Shown: in pieces, positions 7,555-14,994 of the stretch
Position numbering within the stretch: position 1 is the first letter of the stretch
Layout of the letters: each line of letters starts with the position of its first letter
Source of the DNA: CAXPZW01 sp049594615
GTDB taxonomy: Bacteria > Bacteroidota > Bacteroidia > Flavobacteriales_D > Sanyastnellaceae
Direction of reading: 5' to 3'
Length of the DNA stretch: 17,887 nucleotides
Assembly: GCA_049594615.1 (NCBI GenBank)
Contig: JBMYJR010000057.1
Coordinates: forward strand, 1-17,887
Notes under the pieces: generated by a model
Database searches by the model: none
Seen by the model: the letters and a program-made list of their open reading frames with translations, nothing else
What the model was told of the DNA's origin: nothing
Made by a program: the position numbers and the translations under genes

Positions 7555-7947
7555 ATGTTTGTCGTCTCAGAAATTTCTCCGCAACACCACGGGGAGCATC
7601 ACATTGCCGAGCGAATGATCCTGCAATCCAAGTTCGGCGGCGCCAAAGCGGTCAAAGTGCAACAGTACGATCCCGAGCAGTTCAACAAGCCCGAGTCGTA
7701 TGCCAAGAGTAAAGAGCAGCTCCGCGACTTGCCTGACTTTGGAGACGCGCACGACATTCCGGTGTTTGCCGCCGCATTTGCCCCCAATTTCCTGGATTGG
7801 TGTGTAGACCTTGACTTCAAATACTTGAAGGTGGCCACACGCATGCACGTGAGCTTCCCCGAGCTGACCCGCGATGTGATGCAGGTGAGAAAACCTCGAT
7901 TTTTGTCCAACCTTGCGGACGTGCCCCAGACCATAACCAAAGAGTAG
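7555..7947 (+). CDS. Half-length NeuB-like (N-acetylneuraminate synthase family) protein
   Basis: A 130-residue protein that reads as the first half of a NeuB/PseI/LegI-type synthase, the TIM-barrel enzymes that condense PEP with a 6-carbon amino sugar. Matches by eye: VVSEISPQHHGEHHIAERMI to the IAEIGxNHxGd-xxxAkkLI start, AKAVKVQQYDPE to the A-D-AVKfQ strand (K34), DIPVFAAAFAPNFLDW to the GIxFxSTPFd segment, YLKVATRMHVSFPELTRDVM (K92) to the yKIgSgExtNxPLI strand, and KPRFLSN to KPvilSTGM. It then stops. The second half of the barrel, with the metal-binding histidines, and the C-terminal SAF/antifreeze domain are missing, and the next gene starts 14 nt later. There is no internal stop or trace of the rest in another frame, so it looks like an intact short gene rather than a fresh pseudogene. 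Ordinary NeuB catalysis seems unlikely. Confidence 0.7.
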   Translation: MFVVSEISPQHHGEHHIAERMILQSKFGGAKAVKVQQYDPEQFNKPESYAKSKEQLRDLPDFGDAHDIPVFAAAFAPNFLDWCVDLDFKYLKVATRMHVSFPELTRDVMQVRKPRFLSNLADVPQTITKE

Positions 7948-7961
7948 TTGGCGCTGATGCC

Positions 7962-9158
7962 ATGAGGATCCTTTACTACAGCCCCCACCCCAACTTAAAT
8001 TTCGGAGCCCCATCGGGACCGGGGACTCACATGCGCGAAATGGTGCACGCCTTTCGGGTATTGGGGCATGAGGTGGAGCTGTGTATTCTGGGCGGGACCG
8101 AGTGGCAACCGGGCGGAAGTGCCAACTCGGCTGTCGGCGGACTCAAGCAACGGATCAAACCGCTCGTGCCACGCATCTTGTGGCACACCATGAAGGACCG
8201 CAACCTGCAACAGTTCGACGCGCGCGCCGGGCAGGAATTGGAGGCTGCTTGCGAGCGCTTTGCTCCTGACCTGATCTACGAACGTGGGTACTACCTGATG
8301 ACCTCCGGGGTTGAGGTGGCCGGTGAACGCGGGATCCGGCACGTATTGGAAATCAATGCCCCTTACCCGGAAGAAAAGGTGTCGATGGAGGGCAAGAGCT
8401 TTTACCACGCAAGGGCCCTTCGCGCCGAGCGCTTGCAGTTTGAGCGCACCGACAAACTTGTGGTCGTCAGCACCGCGTTGCAGAACTACTACTTGGAGCG
8501 CACAGATTGCCCGGACAAGATTTTGGTGACGCCCAATGCCGTGCGCGATCCTCAGGTCACTCCTGATCTGGAAGGTGCAGCCCGGGTACGTGGCCAGTGG
8601 GGCATTGCTCGCGATGCATTGGTGTTTGGATTTGTGGGCAGCATCTTTCCGTACCACGGTGTGGACCGCTTGATTGCGGCGTTTGTCACCCCGAAGCTCC
8701 AAGAGGCGCATCTGTTGATTGTGGGGGGAGGGGCTTGGCTTGACCAGTTGAAAGCCCAAGCGGCGAGTGGTCCTGCGGCGGGCCGGATTCACTTTACGGG
8801 CAATTTGCCACATGCACAGGTGCCCGCGCACATCGCAGCCATGGATGTGACGGTCATGGCCAAAAGCAATTGGTATGGAAGCCCGGTCAAGATTTTCGAA
8901 TACGGCGTATTGGGCAAGCCCATTGTGGCGCCTGATGTGGCCCCTGTGCGCGATGTCATGCAACACGGGCACACCGGGTGGCTGGTGCCGGATGAGGCTC
9001 CGGCACTGCAAACCGCTTTAGAGACCTTGGCGGCCGATGCTGAACTGCGTAACCGATTGGGCGAGGCCTTTCGTACTCAAATTGCACGCAACCACACCTG
9101 GAAACGCATGGCCGAACAGGTGTTGGATCCGAATGCTTTTGGACTCAAGTTCCCTTGA
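7962..9158 (+). CDS. Glycosyltransferase, family GT4-like
   Basis: A 398-residue GT-B glycosyltransferase that would add a sugar to the lipid-linked repeat unit on the cytoplasmic side of the membrane. The N-terminal acceptor domain starts MRILYYSPHPNLNFGAPSGPG, with the usual Gly-rich loop. The C-terminal donor domain shows FGFVGSIFPYHGVDRLI, LLIVGGG, IHFTGNLP and SPVKIFEYGVLGKPIVAPD. The E-x7-E motif has only its second glutamate (E313); Y305 is at the first position, as in other SPVKxFEY-type members. The start is the ATG 14 nt after the NeuB-like stop. This gene ends the first tight gene block, and a 119-bp gap follows. Retaining chemistry is expected for GT4; the sugar specificity cannot be read. 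Confidence 0.88.
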   Translation: MRILYYSPHPNLNFGAPSGPGTHMREMVHAFRVLGHEVELCILGGTEWQPGGSANSAVGGLKQRIKPLVPRILWHTMKDRNLQQFDARAGQELEAACERFAPDLIYERGYYLMTSGVEVAGERGIRHVLEINAPYPEEKVSMEGKSFYHARALRAERLQFERTDKLVVVSTALQNYYLERTDCPDKILVTPNAVRDPQVTPDLEGAARVRGQWGIARDALVFGFVGSIFPYHGVDRLIAAFVTPKLQEAHLLIVGGGAWLDQLKAQAASGPAAGRIHFTGNLPHAQVPAHIAAMDVTVMAKSNWYGSPVKIFEYGVLGKPIVAPDVAPVRDVMQHGHTGWLVPDEAPALQTALETLAADAELRNRLGEAFRTQIARNHTWKRMAEQVLDPNAFGLKFP

Positions 9159-9197
9159 TTTTTAGCCCACTGCAATCGCTGTGCGAGGCGCATGCGC

Positions 9198-9205
9198 TAC
9201 CTTTG
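9198..9205 (+). promoter_or_regulatory. Candidate internal Bacteroidota -7 promoter element
   Basis: TACCTTTG matches the TAnnTTTG -7 consensus exactly and lies in the only sizeable gap (9159-9277) of the + strand gene run, 72 bp before the GTG start at 9278. I see no -33 TTG at normal spacing. If real, it would let the downstream genes (9278 onward) be transcribed separately from the NeuA/NeuB-like block. Confidence 0.38.
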
Positions 9206-9277
9206 TTAGACGCTCTTTTGGGTAGCATGAAGTGAACGCGCCGGAACCCCGGCCAGAAGAAGCGCCAAAATCGAACT

Positions 9278-10444
9278 GTGAAACTTGCGATCCTGACCGA
9301 TGGCATCTACCCCTTTGTGATTGGGGGGATGCAGAAGCACTCGTACTACTTGGCCCGTTTCCTAACGGGGTTGGGGGTAGACGTGACGTTGGTGCATTGC
9401 GTTCCACACGGCAAGCCGCTGCCGGACGAGGCCGAGGTGAAGGCCAAGCTGGAGATTGCAGAGGATGCCAAGTTTCGATCCATTTGCCTGCATTTCCCAC
9501 AGGCGGGATCCATGCCCGGACACTACCTCAAAGAATCCTACGCCTACTCGGTCAAAGTGCGTGCTGCTTTGGGTGAAGCCTTGCATGGGTTTGATTTCAT
9601 CTACATCAAAGGCTACGCCGGTTGGGACCTGCTGCGCCAAAAGGAGCGGGGTAAAAAGCTTCCTCCCCTTGGTGTGAAGTTTCACGGGTACGAGATGTTC
9701 CAACAGGCCCCGAGTTTCAAGGTCAAGTTGCAGCACTGGTTGCTGCGTGGTCCCACCAAATACAACAACAAGTTTGCAGACGTGGTCTTCAGCTACGGCG
9801 GGTACATCACCCCCCTGGTGCAACAGATCGGCGTGCCTGCAGAACGCATCATCGAAATTCCTACCGGCATTGAGGCCAGTTGGGTGCGCGATGCTGTACC
9901 GGCCAGCGGCACAAAGCGTAAATTCTTGTTCATCGGGCGTTTTGAACGACGCAAGGGCGTGGAGGAATTGAACTCGGTATTGGAAAAACTCGCAAGCCGC
10001 GACGATTTTGAATTTCATTTTGTGGGCCCCATCCCACCTACCCGTCACATCAAAAGTGACGCCATCACCTACCATGGAAAAGTGATGGAAAAGGACAAGC
10101 TCCAGGCCATCGTGGACGACTGCGAAGTGCTGGTTACTCCGAGTCATTCCGAGGGCATGCCCAATGTGATCATGGAAGGCATGGCTCGCGGGTTGGCCGT
10201 GATTGCTACCGATGTGGGCGCTGTGCCCTCGCAAGTGGACGAGGGCAACGGTTGGCGTTTGACTCCGGGCGATGCCGAGGTGCTCGAAACGGCCATGCTT
10301 GAAGCCATCGCGATGGACGGCACGGCACTCGATCAAAAACGCCAAGCTTCCCAGCAGCGTGTGCTGGATCAATTCACTTGGGAGCAAGTCTCGGCCCAAA
10401 CCCTGGAAGCCCTGAATGCTTACCTGCAATCCCGCAAACGCTGA
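9278..10444 (+). CDS. Glycosyltransferase, family GT4
   Basis: A 388-residue GT-B glycosyltransferase of the GT4 type. The N-terminus ILTDGIYPFVIGGMQKHSYY has the Gly-Gly-x-(Q/E)-x-H acceptor-domain signature. The donor domain starts at KFLFIGRFERRKGVEEL and contains a full E-x7-E motif in SEGMPNVIMEG (E292 and E300), followed by ATDVGAVPSQV. The start is a GTG that gives the expected MKLAIL first strand, and nothing upstream in frame extends the fold. It comes after the 119-bp gap with a candidate promoter, and its stop is 3 bases before the acyltransferase ATG. It is expected to transfer a sugar to the growing repeat unit; donor and acceptor are unknown. Confidence 0.9.
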   Translation: MKLAILTDGIYPFVIGGMQKHSYYLARFLTGLGVDVTLVHCVPHGKPLPDEAEVKAKLEIAEDAKFRSICLHFPQAGSMPGHYLKESYAYSVKVRAALGEALHGFDFIYIKGYAGWDLLRQKERGKKLPPLGVKFHGYEMFQQAPSFKVKLQHWLLRGPTKYNNKFADVVFSYGGYITPLVQQIGVPAERIIEIPTGIEASWVRDAVPASGTKRKFLFIGRFERRKGVEELNSVLEKLASRDDFEFHFVGPIPPTRHIKSDAITYHGKVMEKDKLQAIVDDCEVLVTPSHSEGMPNVIMEGMARGLAVIATDVGAVPSQVDEGNGWRLTPGDAEVLETAMLEAIAMDGTALDQKRQASQQRVLDQFTWEQVSAQTLEALNAYLQSRKR

Positions 10445-10447
10445 TCC

Positions 10448-11692
10448 ATGGATACTCGCCAAAATAGGGTGTATTTCCCCGGACTCAATGGGCTGCGCTT
10501 TTTGGCGGCATTTGCGGTGATCATCACCCACATTGAGCTGATGAAGAAATACTTCGGACTCGGGCACTTGTGGGAGGATTCCGGACAGAAGATCACCACC
10601 TTTCCGCTCGATCAAATTCTGGAGGGCAAGCTCAATATGTTTCAACCGCTGGTTTCTGATGCCGGACCACTTGGGGTGACATTTTTCTTCGTGCTGAGCG
10701 GCTTTTTGATTACCTATCTTCTCCAGGCCGAGAAGCAGCAAACGGGACACATTGCCATTAAGAAATTCTACCTGCGCCGCATCCTGCGCATTTGGCCGTT
10801 GTATTTCTTGATTTTGATTCTGGGCTTTTTAGTACTTCCCAATTTGGGCGATTGGTTTTACGTCCGAGAACAGTCCGAGGCGCTGACCGATCACTACTGG
10901 CTCAACTTACTGCTCTACATTTTCATCTTCCCCAACTTGGCGTATTCCATCACCGGGGCAGCTGTGCCGTGTATTGGACAAAGTTGGAGCATTGGGGTAG
11001 AGGAGCAGTTCTACCTCTTGTGGCCGGTGCTGATCAAGTTTGTCAAGAAACCGGTGAATGTAGTGCTGGGCGCAACTGCGGTTTTGGTGCTGATCAAAGC
11101 GCTGGTTCTTTTGGCGTGGACGGCTTACACGACACCGCCTGAGTGGCTGCGCATCGTCAAAGAATTCATGGCCATGTCCAAATTGGAGTGCATGACCATT
11201 GGTGGAGCGGGCGCTTGGCTGCTGTTCAACAAGCGGGACTGGCTGATGTCTGTGGTATCGCATCGTAGCATTGAAATTGGGGCGTATGCAGGTGTGCTGG
11301 CCTTGCTGTACTTGACTCCAGCCCTGATTCAGGATGGTGTACACCTGTTGTATGGCGTGTTATTTTTGATCATCATCCTGAACATTTCCTGCAACCCGCG
11401 TTCGGTGTTCAAGCTGGAAGGGCCGCGTTGGCATTTCTTGGGTAAGGTGAGCTACGGACTTTACATGTACCACCTGATCATCATCGTAGGCGCCTTGTAT
11501 TTCTTACAAGATGTAATGGGGGCCAAGGGCGATTTGAGCCTGGTTCAAAACCTGTCGCTGTATGTGGGCGTGATTGGGTTGACTATCTTCGTTTCGCACC
11601 TTTCGTACCAATTCATTGAGCGTCCGTTCATCCTTAGCAAGTCGCGCCATCAGCGCGTCATCAGCGGCGAAGACGCACGCTCCGAGTCGTGA
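10448..11692 (+). CDS. Acyltransferase family 3 (OafA/YrhL-like) membrane O-acyltransferase
   Basis: A 414-residue multi-pass membrane protein of the acyltransferase-3 family, which O-acylates (commonly O-acetylates) surface glycans. The N-terminal FPGLNGLRFLAAFAVIITH carries the R-x10-H signature (R17 and H28) needed for acyl transfer. The segment LGVTFFFVLSGFLITYLL and the basic FYLRRILRIWPLYF are also typical. About ten hydrophobic segments are visible. The C-terminus ends soon after the HLSYQFIERPFI helix, as in stand-alone members without an SGNH domain. Its stop overlaps the GTG of the polymerase gene by 4 bases (GTGA), which suggests coupled translation. It probably acetylates the repeat unit made by this locus. 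Confidence 0.92.
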   Translation: MDTRQNRVYFPGLNGLRFLAAFAVIITHIELMKKYFGLGHLWEDSGQKITTFPLDQILEGKLNMFQPLVSDAGPLGVTFFFVLSGFLITYLLQAEKQQTGHIAIKKFYLRRILRIWPLYFLILILGFLVLPNLGDWFYVREQSEALTDHYWLNLLLYIFIFPNLAYSITGAAVPCIGQSWSIGVEEQFYLLWPVLIKFVKKPVNVVLGATAVLVLIKALVLLAWTAYTTPPEWLRIVKEFMAMSKLECMTIGGAGAWLLFNKRDWLMSVVSHRSIEIGAYAGVLALLYLTPALIQDGVHLLYGVLFLIIILNISCNPRSVFKLEGPRWHFLGKVSYGLYMYHLIIIVGALYFLQDVMGAKGDLSLVQNLSLYVGVIGLTIFVSHLSYQFIERPFILSKSRHQRVISGEDARSES

Positions 11693-13011
11693 TTCGGAAC
11701 CTGTTCCATATCATCATTTTCTCGACGATTTTCATTGCGTCGTACGTCTTCTTCAAGCAGCCGTTTGAGGGGTACATCACCTACATCGTCTTGGTCTTGT
11801 TGTTCCCGGTGTTCATCTCCAAGTTTGGCATTCCCATCAAGCCATTGGTGATCTTCTTTCCGTTGCTGATTTCGGGCATCATCTATATGCAGTCCGGCGA
11901 CAATACGCCTCAGCAATTCTGGAAGGTATTCATCGGTTTTTCGGCTTCGGTGACCTTCTATGAGTATGTACTGAAGCTGTATAACTTTGATGTCAGGCGA
12001 CTCTTCAAATATTACATGATCGGGTGCTACATCGCCTCCATGATTGGCATTTTTCAGGTGCTGAGCTTTTTGGTGGGCTTTACCCCGGGCTACGATTTCC
12101 GCTGGGTGTTTAACAAGTGGAACTTGAGTGAAGGAGGATTGGGTATTCGGATGAATTCGATTTTCTCCGAGCCTGCGTACTTCGCTGCGGTATGTGCACC
12201 GGCGTTTTTCATTGCGCTCTACAGCTTGATCAAAAACCGCGCGCACTACCTCAAGAACTGGCAATTGATCGCAATTGTACTGGCTTACTTCTTGACTTTC
12301 TCGACCCTGGGCTACCTCGGTGTTTTCTTTTGCTTGGTCCTGCTACTGGTCAACTTGGGCTTCATCCGCTACGCACTCATCTTTGGCCCATTGGCCGTGG
12401 CCGGTTTTGTGTACGCCTACACCTCCATTGACGAATTCCGCGACCGGATAGATGGAACGCGTGAAGTGTTTGTGCAAGGCAACATCCGGAGTTACGACGT
12501 GCACGGATCCAGCTTTGTACTGTATAACAGTTACGTCGTGGCCACCGCCAACTGGAAGAAGAACCCCATGTTTGGTACAGGGCTCGGATCGCACGCCATG
12601 GCCTTTGAGCGCTATTCTGTAACCAAGCAAGCCGGGGCCATTAAGATTGATTTCAATCAGTTTGACGCCAACTCCATGTTTTTGCGTTTGTTGAGCGAGA
12701 CGGGGCTCTACGGGGTCCTGTTCATGCTGATCTTCCTGATTCGAAGTTGGGTCCGACGCAACCGCGCGGCTGATGAAGAAATGTGGCTCATATCCAACGC
12801 GTTGTTGGTGATCATTTTGCTGTACCTCTCCCGGCAAGGGCACTACTTCCTGAATGGATTTCCCTTCTTTTTGTGGATGTTCTACTACGTCAGCCGGGAG
12901 AACAAGGACTTGGTGGCCGAACACGGTTACTACCTGGCTACCGACAAGCGTTTGCCGTCTTTTTCGGGAGAGACTCCCGGTGAATCCTTGCAACCGTCGA
13001 CATCCTCATGA
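11689..13011 (+). CDS. Wzy-like O-antigen/EPS polymerase or ligase
   Basis: A 440-residue integral membrane protein with roughly ten or more hydrophobic segments and a large hydrophilic loop at about residues 248-330. That loop carries the Wzy_C (O-antigen ligase-like) pattern NPMFGTGLGSHAMAFERY, followed by DANSMFLRLLSETGLYGVLF. Such proteins join lipid-linked repeat units into polymer, or ligate polymer to lipid A-core, on the periplasmic face. The start is GTG, within the 4-base GTGA overlap with the acyltransferase. The end overlaps the next gene by the 4-base ATGA. Its presence implies a Wzx/Wzy-type pathway and fits the Wzc-like kinase at the left edge. Sequence alone does not separate polymerase from ligase. 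Confidence 0.87.
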   Translation: MIRNLFHIIIFSTIFIASYVFFKQPFEGYITYIVLVLLFPVFISKFGIPIKPLVIFFPLLISGIIYMQSGDNTPQQFWKVFIGFSASVTFYEYVLKLYNFDVRRLFKYYMIGCYIASMIGIFQVLSFLVGFTPGYDFRWVFNKWNLSEGGLGIRMNSIFSEPAYFAAVCAPAFFIALYSLIKNRAHYLKNWQLIAIVLAYFLTFSTLGYLGVFFCLVLLLVNLGFIRYALIFGPLAVAGFVYAYTSIDEFRDRIDGTREVFVQGNIRSYDVHGSSFVLYNSYVVATANWKKNPMFGTGLGSHAMAFERYSVTKQAGAIKIDFNQFDANSMFLRLLSETGLYGVLFMLIFLIRSWVRRNRAADEEMWLISNALLVIILLYLSRQGHYFLNGFPFFLWMFYYVSRENKDLVAEHGYYLATDKRLPSFSGETPGESLQPSTSS

Positions 13012-14054
13012 AACGCGTCCTGTTCCTGTACACCGAATTGGCTGAGTACTTTCTGGCCTGCTTGCAAGTGATGCAACCCGAAGAATACGAGGTGCACGTG
13101 GTACGTTGGCCAGTCAACAAAGAAGCTCCGTTTGCCTTCCGCAGCTTGGAGCACATTCACATGCACGACCGCGATCAATGGGCCACCGAAGAGCAGCTGA
13201 CTGCTTGGGTCCAAGATCTCCATCCTCATGTGGTGTTCACTTCGGGGTGGGTGGACAAGGGCTACCTTGGGGTCAACCGCACGCTCAATGGCCAAGTGCC
13301 TACCGTGCTATTGTTGGACAACCACTGGAGTGGCTCATTCAAACAGCAATTGGCACGCCTGCTGAGCGGGCGTTTGATCCATCGGTACTTTTCCCACGCT
13401 TGGGTTCCCGGAGCCTACCAGCATACCTTTGCACGCAAACTAGGGTTCAAGCCCGACCGCATTCGCGAAGGCTTTTACTGCGCAGACACGGCATTGTTTG
13501 ACGGCTTCTACGCCAAGCGTCCGGCCGATGCAGACCCCAAACGCCTCTTGTTTGTAGGACGTTACCTGGACTTCAAGGGCATCTTCGACCTCTGGCAAGT
13601 GTTTGCTGAATTGCACGGTGAAGGGTTTTCTGATTGGGAACTTTGGTGCGCGGGTTCAGGTGATTTGTGGGATCAACGGGTGGAGCACCCCGCCATCAAG
13701 CACTACGGGTTTGTGCAGCCCGCTGAGTTGGAGCATTTGGTCTTGGGATCCTCGGCATTCGTTTTGCCCAGCCACAAGGAGCCGTGGGGCGTGGTGATCC
13801 ACGAGATGGCTGCTGCCGGAATGCCTTTGGTGTGCAGCAACGCTGTGGGCGCCGCCACGCGTTTTGTGGAAGAAGGTCACAACGGATTTATGCATGCTCC
13901 GGCAGACCCAGGTGCGCTCAAGGCTGCACTCAAAAAATTGATGGCAGCCTCGCCAGCTGAACGTCAAGCCATGGGCCGCCACTCGCGAAAATTGGCCGAA
14001 TCACTCACCCCGCAGCACTGGAGCCGTACCTTAGCTGCGTTCATCCCATCCTAG
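13008..14054 (+). CDS. Glycosyltransferase, family GT4-like
   Basis: A 348-residue GT-B glycosyltransferase, a little shorter than its neighbours because the N-terminal acceptor domain is compact. The donor domain begins RLLFVGRYLDFKGIFDLW and has the E-x7-E motif in KEPWGVVIHEM (E258 and E266), then SNAVGAATRFVEEGHNGF. The first ~170 residues (MKRVLFLYTELAEYFLACL onward, then VVFTSGWVDKGYL) are less typical and lack the usual GG-x-E-x-H loop. The start codon overlaps the polymerase stop (ATGA), and one base separates its stop from the next ATG. It is expected to act on the repeat unit; the sugar is unknown. Confidence 0.88.
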   Translation: MKRVLFLYTELAEYFLACLQVMQPEEYEVHVVRWPVNKEAPFAFRSLEHIHMHDRDQWATEEQLTAWVQDLHPHVVFTSGWVDKGYLGVNRTLNGQVPTVLLLDNHWSGSFKQQLARLLSGRLIHRYFSHAWVPGAYQHTFARKLGFKPDRIREGFYCADTALFDGFYAKRPADADPKRLLFVGRYLDFKGIFDLWQVFAELHGEGFSDWELWCAGSGDLWDQRVEHPAIKHYGFVQPAELEHLVLGSSAFVLPSHKEPWGVVIHEMAAAGMPLVCSNAVGAATRFVEEGHNGFMHAPADPGALKAALKKLMAASPAERQAMGRHSRKLAESLTPQHWSRTLAAFIPS

Positions 14055-14055
14055 T

Positions 14056-14994
14056 ATGTCCCGTATTTTGATCACCGGAGGCGCCGGTTTTATCGGCAGC
14101 GCACTGGCCGCACACTTGGCTGCCAGCGGCAAAGACCATATTGTGGTGGCCGACAACCTGCGCACAGGCGCCCCTGAACGGGTGCCGCAACTGCCCAACG
14201 TGACCTTTATCAAGTGTGACGTGAACCGCTTTGAGGACATCTCGAGCGTGTTTTATGCGGGCAGGTTTGATTATGTGTTTCACTATGCGGCACTGGTGGG
14301 TGTGCAGCGCACACTTCGCAATCCAGTGAGCGTTTTGGAGGATTTGCAGGGCATTCGCAATGTGCTCAACTTGTGCAAAAACACCGGTGTCAAGCGTGTC
14401 TTTTACGCCTCCTCATCCGAAGTGTATGGCGAACCCTTCGAGATTCCCCAAAACGAACAAACCACCCCGCTCAACTCGCGGTTGCCCTATGCCATTGTGA
14501 AGAATGCAGGGGAGGCCTACTTGCGTTCTTATCAGCAGGAGTTTGGACTGGAATACACCGTATTCCGCTTCTTCAACACATACGGAGCGGGCCAAAGTCA
14601 AGATTTTGTGATTGCGCGATTCTTGCGTGCAGCGCTCGCAGGGGAGCCCTTACAGGTGTATGGCGATGGCAAGCAAACGCGCACCTTCTGCCACATTTCC
14701 GACAACATCGAGGCGTGCGCCAAGGTGTTCCGTGAGGGCAGTTTCATCAACGATGTGATCAACATTGGATCCGACGAGGAGGTCTCGGTACGCGAATTGG
14801 CCCAAACCGTGATTGCGGTCTGCGGATCAGCCTCGCCCATCGTCCACTTGGATGCGCTCAAAGAAGGGGACATGACGCGCCGTCGCCCCGACAATACCAA
14901 AATGCGCGAAATACTGGATCGTCCGCTGTTGCCCCTTGAACAAGGGCTGACTGCTATACTGGAAGAATGGCAAGCAGCCCATGTGCGGAATTAG
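14056..14994 (+). CDS. NAD-dependent sugar-nucleotide epimerase/dehydratase (extended SDR)
   Basis: A 312-residue extended short-chain dehydrogenase/reductase that would modify a nucleotide sugar in the cytoplasm, such as a UDP-sugar 4-epimerase or UDP-glucuronate decarboxylase. The Rossmann motif is ILITGGAGFIGSAL (GGAGFIG at 8-14), then VADNLRTG. The catalytic region has ASSSEVYGEP and Y145-x3-K149 (YAIVK). The nucleotide-sugar region includes FRFFNTYGAGQ and the QVYGDGKQTRTFCHISD segment common to GalE and UXS relatives. The sequence does not decide between epimerase and decarboxylase. Its last 14 bases overlap the second amidotransferase, in a different frame. It probably supplies one of the donor sugars used by the nearby GT4 enzymes. 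Confidence 0.9.
   Translation: MSRILITGGAGFIGSALAAHLAASGKDHIVVADNLRTGAPERVPQLPNVTFIKCDVNRFEDISSVFYAGRFDYVFHYAALVGVQRTLRNPVSVLEDLQGIRNVLNLCKNTGVKRVFYASSSEVYGEPFEIPQNEQTTPLNSRLPYAIVKNAGEAYLRSYQQEFGLEYTVFRFFNTYGAGQSQDFVIARFLRAALAGEPLQVYGDGKQTRTFCHISDNIEACAKVFREGSFINDVINIGSDEEVSVRELAQTVIAVCGSASPIVHLDALKEGDMTRRRPDNTKMREILDRPLLPLEQGLTAILEEWQAAHVRN

Noticed and set aside
9232..9576. 114-codon + strand frame overlapping the second GT4
   Set aside because: It shadows the GT4 gene in another frame, with no domain of its own. The GT4 reading frame has clear motifs.
9362..10750. Long minus-strand frame of 462 codons
   Set aside because: It lies antisense to the GT4 and acyltransferase genes, has His-rich shadow composition and no recognisable domain. 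Similar long antisense frames (for example 15143-16756 and 5205-6245) are artefacts of GC-rich codon bias.
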